From contig JAJFHC010000316.1 in the NCBI GenBank assembly GCA_021775835.1, positions 1-46,441 on the forward strand: a stretch of DNA of 46,441 nucleotides, in the 5' to 3' direction. The position numbers and the translations under genes were made by a program. This document shows positions 1-6,803 of this stretch, piece by piece (within the stretch, counting starts at the first letter, position 1; every line of letters begins with the position of its first letter). This DNA is from Hyphomicrobiales bacterium (GTDB lineage: Bacteria; Pseudomonadota; Alphaproteobacteria; Rhizobiales; JAJFHC01). Below the pieces are notes generated by a model. The model searched no databases, had not been told where the DNA came from, and was given only the letters and a program-made list of their open reading frames with translations.

Positions 1-610
1 CGCGGTCATGACTCACAATTATGATCGTGTAGGGGTATGTCCTGAGGTAGTTTTCCAGCCAGATCGTCCCCTCGAGGTCGAGATAGTTCGTCGGCTCGTC
101 AAGGAGCAGAAAATCAGGTTCGGTGAAGAGCACCGATGCCAGAGCCACCCGCATCCGCCATCCACCTGAAAATTCCGAGCAGGAGCGTTGCTGCTGGACT
201 TCATCGAATCCCAGGCCGGCAAGAATCTTCGCGGCCCGTGCCGGTGCCGAATGAGCACCGATATCGCTCAGTTCAATCTGAATTTCTGCAATCCTGTGCG
301 GGTCTTGCGCCGTTTCAGCCTCTGCCAACAGGGCCGCCCGTCGTTTGTCAGCGGCGAGAACCGTGTCGATCAGGCTGTGGTCGTCACCCGGTGCCTCCTG
401 GGCAACCGTGCCGATGCGCGAATTCCGCGACATCGTGATGGAGCCGTCATCAGCCGCGATTTCACCCATCATTAAGCGAAGAAGTGTTGTCTTGCCGGTA
501 CCGTTTCGTCCAACAAGGCCGACCTTGTGCCCGGTGGGTATTCCCGCCGTGGTATGGTCAAGCAGAACTCGGCCTTCGATCCGATATGTCAGGTCATTGA
601 TATGTAACAT
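1..610 (-). CDS. ABC-F family ATP-binding protein, N-terminal part (truncated by window edge)
   Basis: Starts at ATG 610 and reads leftward off the window, so only the first 203 residues are visible. They form one complete ABC nucleotide-binding domain: Walker A (GRNGTGKT, residues 34-41), a signature of the form FSGGW at about 147-151, Walker [14 protein letters not shown] at 168-180, and the H-loop SHD at 200-202. The [10 protein letters not shown] string and the absence of membrane segments point to the ABC-F group (Uup/EttA/YheS-like), soluble proteins with two ATPase domains that act on ribosomes. The second domain would lie outside the window. Which ABC-F subfamily this is cannot be decided from the first half. 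The signature has Phe where Leu is more usual. It is divergent from ndk, 126 bases away. Confidence 0.9.
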   Translation of the reverse strand, partial: MLHINDLTYRIEGRVLLDHTTAGIPTGHKVGLVGRNGTGKTTLLRLMMGEIAADDGSITMSRNSRIGTVAQEAPGDDHSLIDTVLAADKRRAALLAEAETAQDPHRIAEIQIELSDIGAHSAPARAAKILAGLGFDEVQQQRSCSEFSGGWRMRVALASVLFTEPDFLLLDEPTNYLDLEGTIWLENYLRTYPYTIIIVSHDR

Positions 611-736
611 GGGCGGGCTTTTAGCATGACAGACATGCGTCCGAAAGGGACCTTGCCGCATCTTGTGTTCGTAGCTATAAGCGGCCCCACATTCTTCCAA
701 TTCTCTCACAGCAAAAAACAGGAAAGAGAACACGCC

Positions 737-1159
737 ATGGCTCTTGAACGCACATTTTCGATTATCAAGCCAGACGCAACGCGCCGCAACATCACCGGTA
801 AGGTGGTTGACCGCCTCGAAAGCGCCGGACTGCGTGTCATCGCTCAGAAACGCATCCACATGACGAAACAGCAAGCCGAGGGATTCTATGAAGTCCACAA
901 GGAACGGCCGTTTTACAATGACCTGGTTTCTTTCATGACATCCGGCCCGGTGGTCGTTCAGGTTCTGGAAGGCGAGAATGCAATTGCCAAGAACCGCGAC
1001 GTCATGGGTGCAACCAATCCTGCAGATGCCGCCGAAGGCACGATCCGGAAGGATTTTGCCGAAAACATCGAAGCGAACTCTGTGCATGGGTCGGACGGGC
1101 CGGACACAGCGAAGCAGGAGATTGCCTATTTCTTCTCCGATGAAGAAATCGTCGGCTGA
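737..1159 (+). CDS. ndk: Nucleoside diphosphate kinase
   Basis: A 140-residue protein of standard bacterial Ndk length. It transfers the gamma phosphate between nucleoside triphosphates and diphosphates through a phosphohistidine, balancing cytoplasmic NTP and dNTP pools. The active-site histidine lies in the motif NSVHGSDG (His117), and the N-terminal [11 protein letters not shown] contains Lys11 of the nucleotide pocket. The frame is open upstream to 626, but the ATG at 737 is chosen because the family begins with exactly this M-x-x-ERT segment and a purine-rich AGGAAAGAG ribosome site lies just before it. The downstream GNAT gene starts 4 bases after the stop, so the two may be co-transcribed. 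Confidence 0.97.
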   Translation: MALERTFSIIKPDATRRNITGKVVDRLESAGLRVIAQKRIHMTKQQAEGFYEVHKERPFYNDLVSFMTSGPVVVQVLEGENAIAKNRDVMGATNPADAAEGTIRKDFAENIEANSVHGSDGPDTAKQEIAYFFSDEEIVG

Positions 1160-1163
1160 AGCC

Positions 1164-1643
1164 ATGATTTTGGAGCGAGTCGAACCTGGGGCACCGTTTT
1201 CCAGGTTCGACGATCTCCTTGAATTGGTCCAAGCCGCATTTAAAGAACAAGAAGGTCGCCTCGACCCACCTTCTTCGGCATTTCGGGAAACGGTGGAGAC
1301 ACTTCGTGCCAAACAAAGCGGCCAGCATCTCGTTGTCGCAACGAAAGACGACAGGTTCATTGGCTGTGTTTTCGGCCACCCACGTGCCGGAGATCTCTAC
1401 ATCTCCAAATTGGCCACCCACCCCGACGATCGCGGGAGGGGCGTAGGCCGTATCCTCGTGGACGCCATTATCGACATTGCCCGCAACGATGGGTTTGAGT
1501 GGCTGTCGCTGGAAGTCCGCATCTCATTGAAGAGCAATCAGAAGCTGTTTTCGGCAGCGGGCTTCGAGATCGTCGAGGCAAGAAGCCACGAAGGCTACGA
1601 CGAACCCACATATTATGAAATGCGCTGTGCCGTTGCGCCTTGA
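1164..1643 (+). CDS. GNAT family N-acetyltransferase
   Basis: A 159-residue single-domain GCN5-related acetyltransferase, using acetyl-CoA to acetylate an amino group of an unknown substrate. The pyrophosphate-binding motif A is clear: ATHPDDRGRGVGRILV, with R-G-R-G-V-G at residues 90-95 on the expected beta4-alpha3 junction. The C-terminal AAGFEIVEAR segment is the usual motif B region. It begins 4 bases after the ndk stop. An in-frame ATG at 1140 would overlap ndk by 20 bases and add eight residues. The 1164 start is preferred because the extra residues look like ndk-derived filler, but the choice is not certain. Substrate cannot be inferred. Confidence 0.88.
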   Translation: MILERVEPGAPFSRFDDLLELVQAAFKEQEGRLDPPSSAFRETVETLRAKQSGQHLVVATKDDRFIGCVFGHPRAGDLYISKLATHPDDRGRGVGRILVDAIIDIARNDGFEWLSLEVRISLKSNQKLFSAAGFEIVEARSHEGYDEPTYYEMRCAVAP

Positions 1644-1773
1644 CGTCGGCGCTTTGAATTTATTCATCCAACCAAACACTCACTTTTTCTGATTGCCGAG
1701 TTACCGCATGTTGTCGGCAATGTTCAAAAAGACACTGGGTTTCTTCTCGTGGTTCGGCGTCGATTCAAGCCCC

Positions 1774-1804
1774 TTGACCTTCCATTTGGTGGAACACCTA
1801 GTCT
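1774..1804 (+). promoter_or_regulatory. MerR-family (CueR/HmrR-like) promoter/operator ahead of the cytochrome pair
   Basis: A -35 element TTGACC (1774-1779) is followed by 19 bases and a -10-like TAGTCT (1799-1804). The spacer contains the dyad TTCCA-TTTGG-TGGAA (1781-1795). A TTGACC -35, a 19-base over-long spacer and a CCTTCC...GGAA dyad inside it are hallmarks of promoters activated by copper-sensing MerR-family regulators (CueR/HmrR). The right arm is degenerate (GGAACACC rather than GGAAGG). The predicted transcript start is about 40 bases before the cytochrome c ATG at 1854. No MerR-type regulator gene is visible in the window. The metal specificity is inference. Confidence 0.5.
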
Positions 1805-1853
1805 GAGAGCCTCAAATGTCTTTCGGTGTCGATTGGCATGTTGAAGGAAACGG

Positions 1854-2291
1854 ATGATCCGGTTCCATGTTCATGGATTGGGCTTGACTAAATTGAAGCG
1901 ATTGATTTTGGCAGCGGGCGTCGCTGTTGTCTGTGGTTTGACTTACTGGTGGCTGATCCCACAACGGACAGATCTAACAGAGTTTTCTGACATCACGATG
2001 CCAACATTGTCGGCAGAAGCCCGTGATGGGGCAACGCTTTTTGGCAAGTACTGCTCCGCCTGTCATGGCGAAAACGGCCGCGGGTCCGATAAAGGGCCAC
2101 CGTTGATACACAAGATTTACGAACCCAATCATCACGGTGATCAGGCGTTCCTGCTTGCCGTGAAGCAAGGCGTTCGTTCGCATCACTGGGGATTTGGCGA
2201 CATGCCGCCTGTTGCCGGTATCAACACTGGCGAAGTTGGTCGGATCGTTAAATTCGTTCGCGAAGTCCAGAGAAACAACGGCATCAACTAA
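1854..2291 (+). CDS. Class I c-type cytochrome, membrane-anchored
   Basis: A 145-residue protein with an N-terminal hydrophobic segment (about residues 15-35) that is either an uncleaved anchor or a signal sequence, followed by a periplasmic cytochrome c domain. The haem motif is CSACH (Cys67, Cys70, His71) and the likely sixth ligand is Met117 in GDMPPV. It should carry electrons in the periplasm; the partner is not known. The start at 1854 has a GAAGGAAA ribosome site. It is followed after 16 bases by a second haem protein, so the two probably form one transcription unit. A MerR-type promoter lies upstream (1774-1804). Confidence 0.9.
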   Translation: MIRFHVHGLGLTKLKRLILAAGVAVVCGLTYWWLIPQRTDLTEFSDITMPTLSAEARDGATLFGKYCSACHGENGRGSDKGPPLIHKIYEPNHHGDQAFLLAVKQGVRSHHWGFGDMPPVAGINTGEVGRIVKFVREVQRNNGIN

Positions 2292-2307
2292 CGGAAAGAG
2301 ACTTCCA

Positions 2308-2766
2308 ATGCGAATTTCAAAAATCAGTTGGCTGCTGTTGTTGGGCTGGTTGTTCGGGGGTGCCGCCGTGTTCGCTCATACCGGGGCGACCGGTATTGTG
2401 AAACATCGGATGGATTCAATGTCGCAGATTGCCAAGAAGATGAGACTGATTTCAGCAATCATGACGGAAGAAAAACCGTTCAACGCAACAACGGTAAAAG
2501 ATGCCGCTTTAGCCATTGCAGATCATGCGAGGAAAATTCCGGAATTTTTCCCGGAAGGATCAGGAGCAAAGCCCAGCGAGGCGTTACCTGCAATCTGGAC
2601 AAACTGGGAGAAGTTCATCCAGATTGCCACTGAGTTGGAAACCAGCGCACAAAACCTTGCCGCGACAGCCGATGACGCCAGCGTGGCATCTGATGTTCGC
2701 CCTCCGTTTATAGAGGTGACCGTAAGCTGTAAATCCTGCCACAAGACTTTCAGAATCCCAAAGTGA
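2308..2766 (+). CDS. Cytochrome c'-like (class II) haem protein
   Basis: A 152-residue secreted protein. Residues 1-23 are a signal peptide with a likely cleavage after VFA. The mature part is largely helical and carries its single haem motif CKSCH (Cys141, Cys144, His145) only eight residues from the C-terminus. A haem motif at the C-terminal end of a four-helix bundle is the pattern of the cytochrome c'/c556 family. These proteins bind haem with or without a sixth ligand and are linked to gas binding or electron transfer. The ATG at 2308 has a GGAAAGAG ribosome site, and the gene lies 16 bases after the class I cytochrome. Redox partner and ligand state cannot be told from sequence. Confidence 0.88.
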   Translation: MRISKISWLLLLGWLFGGAAVFAHTGATGIVKHRMDSMSQIAKKMRLISAIMTEEKPFNATTVKDAALAIADHARKIPEFFPEGSGAKPSEALPAIWTNWEKFIQIATELETSAQNLAATADDASVASDVRPPFIEVTVSCKSCHKTFRIPK

Positions 2767-2847
2767 GTTTCCGCATCTAATCGCCATCGGGCGTGTACTG
2801 ACTACACCGGTTGGACTTGTTGTCCTTCACGATTTCCATGACCAGGA

Positions 2848-3006
2848 ATGAGTGTCTTTGTTGTCATTGACTCCTCTGACGCCATGATTCTCGCCACGGG
2901 GGGCGCCAATATCATTGGCCGTTACATATTGATGCCAAAGGTAAAAGCGCCTCTCAAAGACTATCAGGAGAAGCTCGGCAGCGGCAAAATCAAGAATATG
3001 AATTAG
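2848..3006 (+). CDS. Possible small protein of 52 residues, unrecognised
   Basis: A short open frame (ATG 2848, TAG 3004-3006) in the 299-base gap between the cytochrome c' gene and the next minus-strand gene. The product begins MSVFVVIDSS and ends in a lysine-rich tail. It has no signal peptide, membrane segment or metal motif, and no clear ribosome site. It could be a real small protein, the remnant of a longer gene, or chance. Apart from this frame the gap holds nothing recognisable. Confidence 0.2.
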   Translation: MSVFVVIDSSDAMILATGGANIIGRYILMPKVKAPLKDYQEKLGSGKIKNMN

Positions 3007-3056
3007 CCAACAGCACGGGGTGACATCCAATCCACCCGAACTGTCTACACGTCAGG

Positions 3057-3078
3057 AGCCGGCAATCAGGTGCCGGCT
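3057..3078. other. Perfect inverted repeat at the end of the minus-strand membrane operon
   Basis: Arms AGCCGGCA (3057-3064) and TGCCGGCT (3071-3078) with a 6-base loop form a GC-rich hairpin on either strand. The stop codon of the 3066-3338 gene falls in the loop. No U-run follows on either strand, so it may be a Rho-assisted transcript end or an mRNA-stabilising 3' stem rather than a classical terminator. Confidence 0.4.
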
Positions 3079-3338
3079 GACTGCGTTGGAGGGCGGGTTC
3101 GACGCAGGGCGTCGGCAAGCCTGTCAGGCACTGCATTCTCAATCCATGCCAGTGCATTGTTGACGCGAGTAAATCTCATGCGAAGTTTGACGACTATGCG
3201 AGCGGCCCGTTCGCTGGTGCAGATCAGGATTGCCAGGCCGACAGCAATTGCCGGCGTGCCGCCGGGGAGCGGCGTGAGCCAGAACAACAGGCCAAGCAAC
3301 AGCAATCCGCAGGCCAGGGCAATCAACAGGTACTTCAC
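3066..3338 (-). CDS. Small two-helix membrane protein (PGPGW-like)
   Basis: Start is assigned to GTG 3338-3336, which overlaps the upstream gene's TGA (3337-3335) as GTGA, giving a 90-residue product. The first half holds two hydrophobic stretches separated by a turn reading TPLPGGTPAIAVG, like the Pro/Gly-rich signature of the PGPGW putative transmembrane family. The second half is a basic cytoplasmic-looking helix (KLRMRF..., DRLADALRR). The frame stays open up to an ATG at 3509, but that extension overlaps the upstream gene extensively and reads as low-complexity shadow. Function unknown. It is translationally coupled to the four-helix cysteine protein upstream, so the two probably act in the same membrane process. 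Confidence 0.6.
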   Translation of the reverse strand: MKYLLIALACGLLLLGLLFWLTPLPGGTPAIAVGLAILICTSERAARIVVKLRMRFTRVNNALAWIENAVPDRLADALRRTRPPTQSAGT

Positions 3339-3826
3339 GAGAACCGGCCCGATCGGGGAGTGACCTTTCCCAGCCTGGATGGTCTCGAACTGAATCGCGA
3401 TGACCTGCGTTCCGCCGACCTCCGACCAAGGGCCATCAGGAAAATTATTCCCAGGGCAAGGGAAAGCGATAGATAACACTTTGGAATCCCGTTTGCCGTC
3501 TGTGGACATGTCGTGCCGTGAAGCAATTCAAATCCGGTCCCCATTGCTGCAAGAAGGAACAGGGGAATCCAGCCGCTATAGAACAGCACAGGATTATGCA
3601 CCCGGTGACGGGTCACACTGATGAGAACCAACAGATAAGAGAGCACGACGATGTGACAGGCCGGCAGCGGACCCAGACGAGGGCAGGTGGCGCTGTCGCT
3701 CACGTCGGCGAAACTGACAGGCAGCACAGCCAGTAGTCCGACCAGCGCCAGAATGCCGATACCAAGCCTGTAACCCAATCCAAGTTTCATTTGTCGATTT
3801 GCACCATGTTGCAGTTCGAGCGTCAT
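3335..3826 (-). CDS. Four-helix membrane protein with two periplasmic cysteine pairs
   Basis: A 163-residue protein with four predicted membrane helices (about residues 22-40, 57-72, 80-102 and 118-134) and an Arg/Ser-rich cytoplasmic tail. The loop between helices 2 and 3 is positive (VTRHRVHNP), placing it and both ends in the cytoplasm. The two other loops are then periplasmic, and each contains exactly two cysteines (Cys48/Cys57 and Cys107/Cys117). This is the topology of DsbB/VKOR-type disulfide oxidoreductases, but there is no CxxC and no recognised quinone-site motif, so metal binding is equally possible. Start ATG 3826 has a GAGAG-type ribosome site; ATG 3790 is an alternative. A candidate ECF promoter lies at 3860-3887. 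Its stop overlaps the next gene's GTG. Confidence 0.7.
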   Translation of the reverse strand: MTLELQHGANRQMKLGLGYRLGIGILALVGLLAVLPVSFADVSDSATCPRLGPLPACHIVVLSYLLVLISVTRHRVHNPVLFYSGWIPLFLLAAMGTGFELLHGTTCPQTANGIPKCYLSLSLALGIIFLMALGRRSAERRSSRFSSRPSRLGKVTPRSGRFS

Positions 3827-3859
3827 TTTGCTCTCACACCGTGACGTCGTCGGTTATTG

Positions 3860-3887
3860 GATGCGCGGCAGTACCGTGTGGTTACAG
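3860..3887 (-). promoter_or_regulatory. Candidate ECF-sigma promoter for the 3826 membrane operon
   Basis: On the minus strand, CTGTAACC (3887-3880) is followed by 15 bases and GCATC (3864-3860). Exactly the same two blocks with the same spacing occur at 5113-5140 ahead of the FG-GAP gene. GTAACC is a known ECF-type -35 core. The predicted transcript start is about 25-30 bases before the ATG at 3826. The ECF sigma gene lies between the two motif copies. Confidence 0.5.
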
Positions 3888-3918
3888 CGGTACCAGTGTC
3901 TTGGCGGCTCGCAGACAT

Positions 3919-3944
3919 GTTACCGGGATCACGTCGATTTCGCG
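3919..3944 (+). promoter_or_regulatory. Weak candidate promoter for the sigma-factor operon
   Basis: GTTACC (3919-3924), 16 bases, then CGCG (3941-3944) resembles the motif shared at 3860-3887 and 5113-5140, with one -35 mismatch and a different -10 block. It would leave a leader of roughly 155 bases before the sigma-factor ATG. Autoregulation of ECF sigma genes is common, but this copy is weak. The rest of the 279-base gap (3827-4105) shows nothing clear. Confidence 0.2.
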
Positions 3945-4105
3945 GGTGACCGACTGTCGTGGCCGATATGAAATCGCGAATGCAGCATTCCTGACGGTGT
4001 GCTAAGTCAGTTGCATGGTGTCAGTTCAGCAAGCTCCGGTGATTCAGGATGTGGGCGTTCACGAGTGTATATCCCCCGGCATGAGTAGCGGAAGGGGCGC
4101 TGCAA

Positions 4106-4723
4106 ATGCCTGACGACGCGTCTGACACCCAACGCCATCAGATCGAACTTGAGCCGCTTGCCAAACTGCGCGAACACTGTCCGGTTACCACCGAGAGGTT
4201 TGTACGCAACCATGCGCCTTGGATGCTGAAGGTTGCCAGCCGCATTCTTCGAGACGATGCTACTGCGCAGGACGTTGTCCAGGAAGCGTTCGGAAATGCC
4301 TTTCAGAAGCTTTCGGAATTTGAGGGCAGGTCGTCCCTGAAAACCTGGCTGCACCGGATCGTCGTGAACCAGGCCCTCATGAAACTGCGTAGCCGGCGCC
4401 GTTTGCGCGAGGAACCTCTCGATCACCTCTTGCCGGAGTTCGGCAGCAATGCGTGCCGCATCGAGCAAAGCTGGCCGCAGTTGTTGGGGGCACAGGAAAT
4501 CTGTGAGCAAAAACAACTCCGGGAGATCGTGCGCCGGAAGATTGATGAGTTACCGCACGACTATCGTGTGGTCCTGCTGTTGCGCGACATTGAGGAAATG
4601 ACAACATCGGAAGTCGCTGAGCAACTGGAATTGAGCGTGTCGAATGTGAAGGTGCGCCTGCATCGCGCGCGTTCGGCTTTGAAGACCCTGTTGGAGCCGG
4701 TCTTGAGGGGGCAGGAAACATGA
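4106..4723 (+). CDS. ECF-type RNA polymerase sigma factor
   Basis: A 205-residue sigma-70 family protein with only regions 2 and 4, the hallmark of extracytoplasmic-function sigma factors. Region 2 is seen at about residues 32-100 (DDATAQDVVQEAF, then SSLKTWLHRIVVNQALMKLR). Region 4 is at about 140-196 (IDELPHDYRVVLLLRDIEE, then the helix-turn-helix LELSVSNVKVRLHRARSAL). It should redirect RNA polymerase to a small set of promoters when released from its anti-sigma factor. The stop codon overlaps the ATG of the zinc-finger anti-sigma gene (ATGA), the usual arrangement. A GGAAGGGG ribosome site precedes the ATG at 4106. Likely targets are the flanking genes that share the CTGTAACC-N15-GCATC motif. 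Confidence 0.95.
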   Translation: MPDDASDTQRHQIELEPLAKLREHCPVTTERFVRNHAPWMLKVASRILRDDATAQDVVQEAFGNAFQKLSEFEGRSSLKTWLHRIVVNQALMKLRSRRRLREEPLDHLLPEFGSNACRIEQSWPQLLGAQEICEQKQLREIVRRKIDELPHDYRVVLLLRDIEEMTTSEVAEQLELSVSNVKVRLHRARSALKTLLEPVLRGQET

Positions 4724-5031
4724 AGCGCCTGGGATTCTCTAAAGTCATGCGTCCGTTGCGCGGTGCCATGTTGCGCTACATGCCGCTCATGATCACTTGC
4801 AGGCAGTTTGAGGATTTTATCATCGATTATCTGGAAGACACATTGCCTGAACGTCAGAAGTTCGTGTTTGAACTCCACCTGAAAGTCTGCGGGGAGTGCC
4901 GTTCCTATCTGGCAGCCTACCGCCGGGCCGTCGAAGTGTCCGCTAAAGTTGAGAACGACCTGAAGGATGTTCCTCTGCCGGAGGTTCCCGAAGACCTGGT
5001 AAAGGCGATCGTCGAAGCGCGAAGAAAGTGA
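4720..5031 (+). CDS. Zinc-finger (zf-HC2) anti-sigma factor
   Basis: A 103-residue soluble protein translated by ATGA overlap with the ECF sigma gene. It contains the zinc-binding anti-sigma pattern Cys27...His53-x3-Cys57-x2-Cys60 (ITCRQF, then FELHLKVCGEC). Such domains hold sigma regions 2 and 4 apart, and in redox-sensing members the Cys ligands release zinc on oxidation. There is no membrane helix, so the signal is probably sensed in the cytoplasm. The N-terminal 20 basic residues before the finger are longer than usual; an internal ATG (residue 17, 21 or 24) could be the real start. The C-terminal half is a charged helix. Confidence 0.85.
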   Translation: MKRLGFSKVMRPLRGAMLRYMPLMITCRQFEDFIIDYLEDTLPERQKFVFELHLKVCGECRSYLAAYRRAVEVSAKVENDLKDVPLPEVPEDLVKAIVEARRK

Positions 5032-5062
5032 TCTTCAGCGGATGCTCTTATCGGATCGGTTA

Positions 5063-5106
5063 GTGTCAGTTGCGTCGTTGCAATTTCCAGCAACGAGCGA
5101 TGACAC
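5063..5106. other. Imperfect long stem-loop downstream of the anti-sigma gene
   Basis: Nested arms GTGTCA (5063-5068)/TGACAC (5101-5106) and an inner CGTTGC/GCAACG pair around an AATTTCCA loop form a long interrupted hairpin 31 bases after the anti-sigma stop and just before the candidate promoter at 5113. There is only a short T-rich stretch after it, so it is a possible weak terminator or a protein-binding dyad. Confidence 0.35.
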
Positions 5107-5112
5107 TTCTAT

Positions 5113-5140
5113 CTGTAACCATATCTCATTGTTCTGCATC
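5113..5140 (+). promoter_or_regulatory. Candidate ECF-sigma promoter for the FG-GAP gene
   Basis: CTGTAACC (5113-5120), 15 bases, then GCATC (5136-5140), identical in both blocks and spacing to the motif on the minus strand at 3860-3887. The predicted transcript start (about 5147) leaves a 40-base leader before ATG 5189. The two motif copies face away from the ECF sigma operon on either side of it. Confidence 0.5.
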
Positions 5141-5188
5141 AAAACGATGTGGGCCACCTAGCGGCCTAATCTATTCAGGGGATTTTTG

Positions 5189-6799
5189 ATGAAAAAGCGG
5201 CTTATGTGGCTGATCTTGTTTGTCCTGGTGATGATGTCTGTCGTCGTCGTCACGATGTCTTACATGAAGGCCTATACGGACCCCTATGACGACGTCAGCT
5301 TGGGGGACACGGTCGTTCCGGTGTTTACCGAAGTGAGTTTCCCGTTCAGCCATGAGTTCAATGGTGACAAATCCCTCCCGTTTACCGGTTCCGCCATCAT
5401 CGACGTCGATGGTGACGGTACGCCCGAAGTTTTTGTTGGCGGCGGCTATGATCAGCAGGATGCGATCATGCAATTTGACGGCAAAGGTTTCGTGGATGCC
5501 ACTGTCAAACTGGGCAGGGGGCTCCGTAAGGTTTCAGGTGACACCACTTTTGGCACGGCCGTAATTGATGCTGATGCTGACGGTCGAATCGATCTGTTCG
5601 TGGCCAGAGACAGTGGCATCACGCTTTATCTCAACAAAGCAAATGGCTTCGAACCCCGAAAACTGGACATTGCCTTCAACGAGAAGTCCGTGCCGTTGTC
5701 GATCGCGCTGTCCGACCTCAATCATGACGGCTATGTCGACATGTTTGTGTCGACTTACATCAAACTGGACCTCGTCGAAGGCCAGAACATCTTCAACAAG
5801 GAGGGATACGGATCGACGAGCCTCTTGCTGCTGAACAATGGTGACAACACGTTTGCCGATATCACCAAGCAGGCCGGGATGGAGTATGTGCACAACACTT
5901 TTGTTGCGGTCTTTTCTGATGTCGACCGTGACGGCGACCAGGACATCGTCGTTGCCCATGATACCGGCCAGGTACTGACCTGGCGCAACAATGGCGACCT
6001 GACGTTCACTGCGGCTCAGAATCCATCGACGAATGCATTCGCCTATCCCATGGGCATTGCTGTTGGCGACTACAACAATGACGCCCGTGTCGACTTCTTT
6101 TTCTCGAATGTCTCGACCACACCACCACGCTTTCTCGCCAAGGGTGATTTGCGCGATGATCAGGTGTTTCACACTCCATTGATGTTGTTTGAGAATCTTG
6201 GCGGCTTCGAATTCAAGGACGCAGCGGTTGAGACAAAAACTGCAAACTACGAGTTTTCCTGGGGCGCCGTTTTCGATGACCTGAACAATGACGGCAGGGA
6301 GGATCTGTTGATTGCGCAGAACTATGTCGCATTGCCATTGCAGAAACTGTTTCGATTGCCGGGCAGGGTTCTGCTCCAGCGGTCCGACGGAACTTTCGCC
6401 AAAGCCGAGGACAAGCTTGGACTGACAAACCGTAATTATGAGATTACCCCGCTTGTGGCGGATTTCGATAATGACGGCTACCGTGATGTTGTACGGATTA
6501 ATCTGGCCGGACCGTCGCGCGCTTTCATGAATGGCGGCGGTAATTCGAAATTCCTCAAGGTGCGTCTGCCTGAACTGGCCCGGTCGCTCGGCGCCCTGGT
6601 CGAGGTTGAACTGGGGAGTGGCCAGAAACTGACACAGCAGTTTACCAGCGGTGAGGGACTGGCGTCGGATCAATCCCATGAACTGATTTTCGGACTGGGA
6701 TCGGAAACCACGGTCCGCTCGCTGAAGGTGCATTATGCGAATGGCACGACATCGACGGTTGAAGTCCCCGCCGTCAATTCAACCATCAGCGTGCGATAA
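5189..6799 (+). CDS. Membrane-anchored FG-GAP/VCBS-repeat protein with C-terminal ASPIC/UnbV domain
   Basis: A 536-residue exported protein. One N-terminal hydrophobic helix (about residues 4-25) anchors or exports it. The body is a series of calcium-loop repeats of the type DxDxDG or DxNxDG (for example DVDGDGTPEVFVGGG, DADADGRIDLFVARD, DLNHDGYVDMFVS, DVDRDGDQDIVVAHD, DYNNDARVDFFFS, DLNNDGREDLLIAQN, DFDNDGYRDVV). These predict a seven-bladed beta-propeller. The last 70 residues, from RSLGALVEVELG to the end, match the ASPIC/UnbV pattern. Such proteins bind ligands or partners at the cell surface; no enzyme activity is indicated. ATG 5189 has a CAGGGGA ribosome site (a TTG lies one codon upstream). 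It is followed by a membrane protein gene after 4 bases. Confidence 0.9.
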   Translation: MKKRLMWLILFVLVMMSVVVVTMSYMKAYTDPYDDVSLGDTVVPVFTEVSFPFSHEFNGDKSLPFTGSAIIDVDGDGTPEVFVGGGYDQQDAIMQFDGKGFVDATVKLGRGLRKVSGDTTFGTAVIDADADGRIDLFVARDSGITLYLNKANGFEPRKLDIAFNEKSVPLSIALSDLNHDGYVDMFVSTYIKLDLVEGQNIFNKEGYGSTSLLLLNNGDNTFADITKQAGMEYVHNTFVAVFSDVDRDGDQDIVVAHDTGQVLTWRNNGDLTFTAAQNPSTNAFAYPMGIAVGDYNNDARVDFFFSNVSTTPPRFLAKGDLRDDQVFHTPLMLFENLGGFEFKDAAVETKTANYEFSWGAVFDDLNNDGREDLLIAQNYVALPLQKLFRLPGRVLLQRSDGTFAKAEDKLGLTNRNYEITPLVADFDNDGYRDVVRINLAGPSRAFMNGGGNSKFLKVRLPELARSLGALVEVELGSGQKLTQQFTSGEGLASDQSHELIFGLGSETTVRSLKVHYANGTTSTVEVPAVNSTISVR

Positions 6800-6803
6800 T
6801 CAC

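Noticed and set aside
2827..3030. 67-codon minus-strand frame after the cytochrome c' gene
   Set aside because: No ribosome site and no recognisable features; it overlaps the equally doubtful plus-strand frame at 2848-3006.
5534..6733. Long open frame (399 codons) antisense to the FG-GAP gene
   Set aside because: It mirrors the repeat structure and codon bias of the plus-strand gene, has no domain pattern, and the plus-strand product shows clear FG-GAP and ASPIC motifs.
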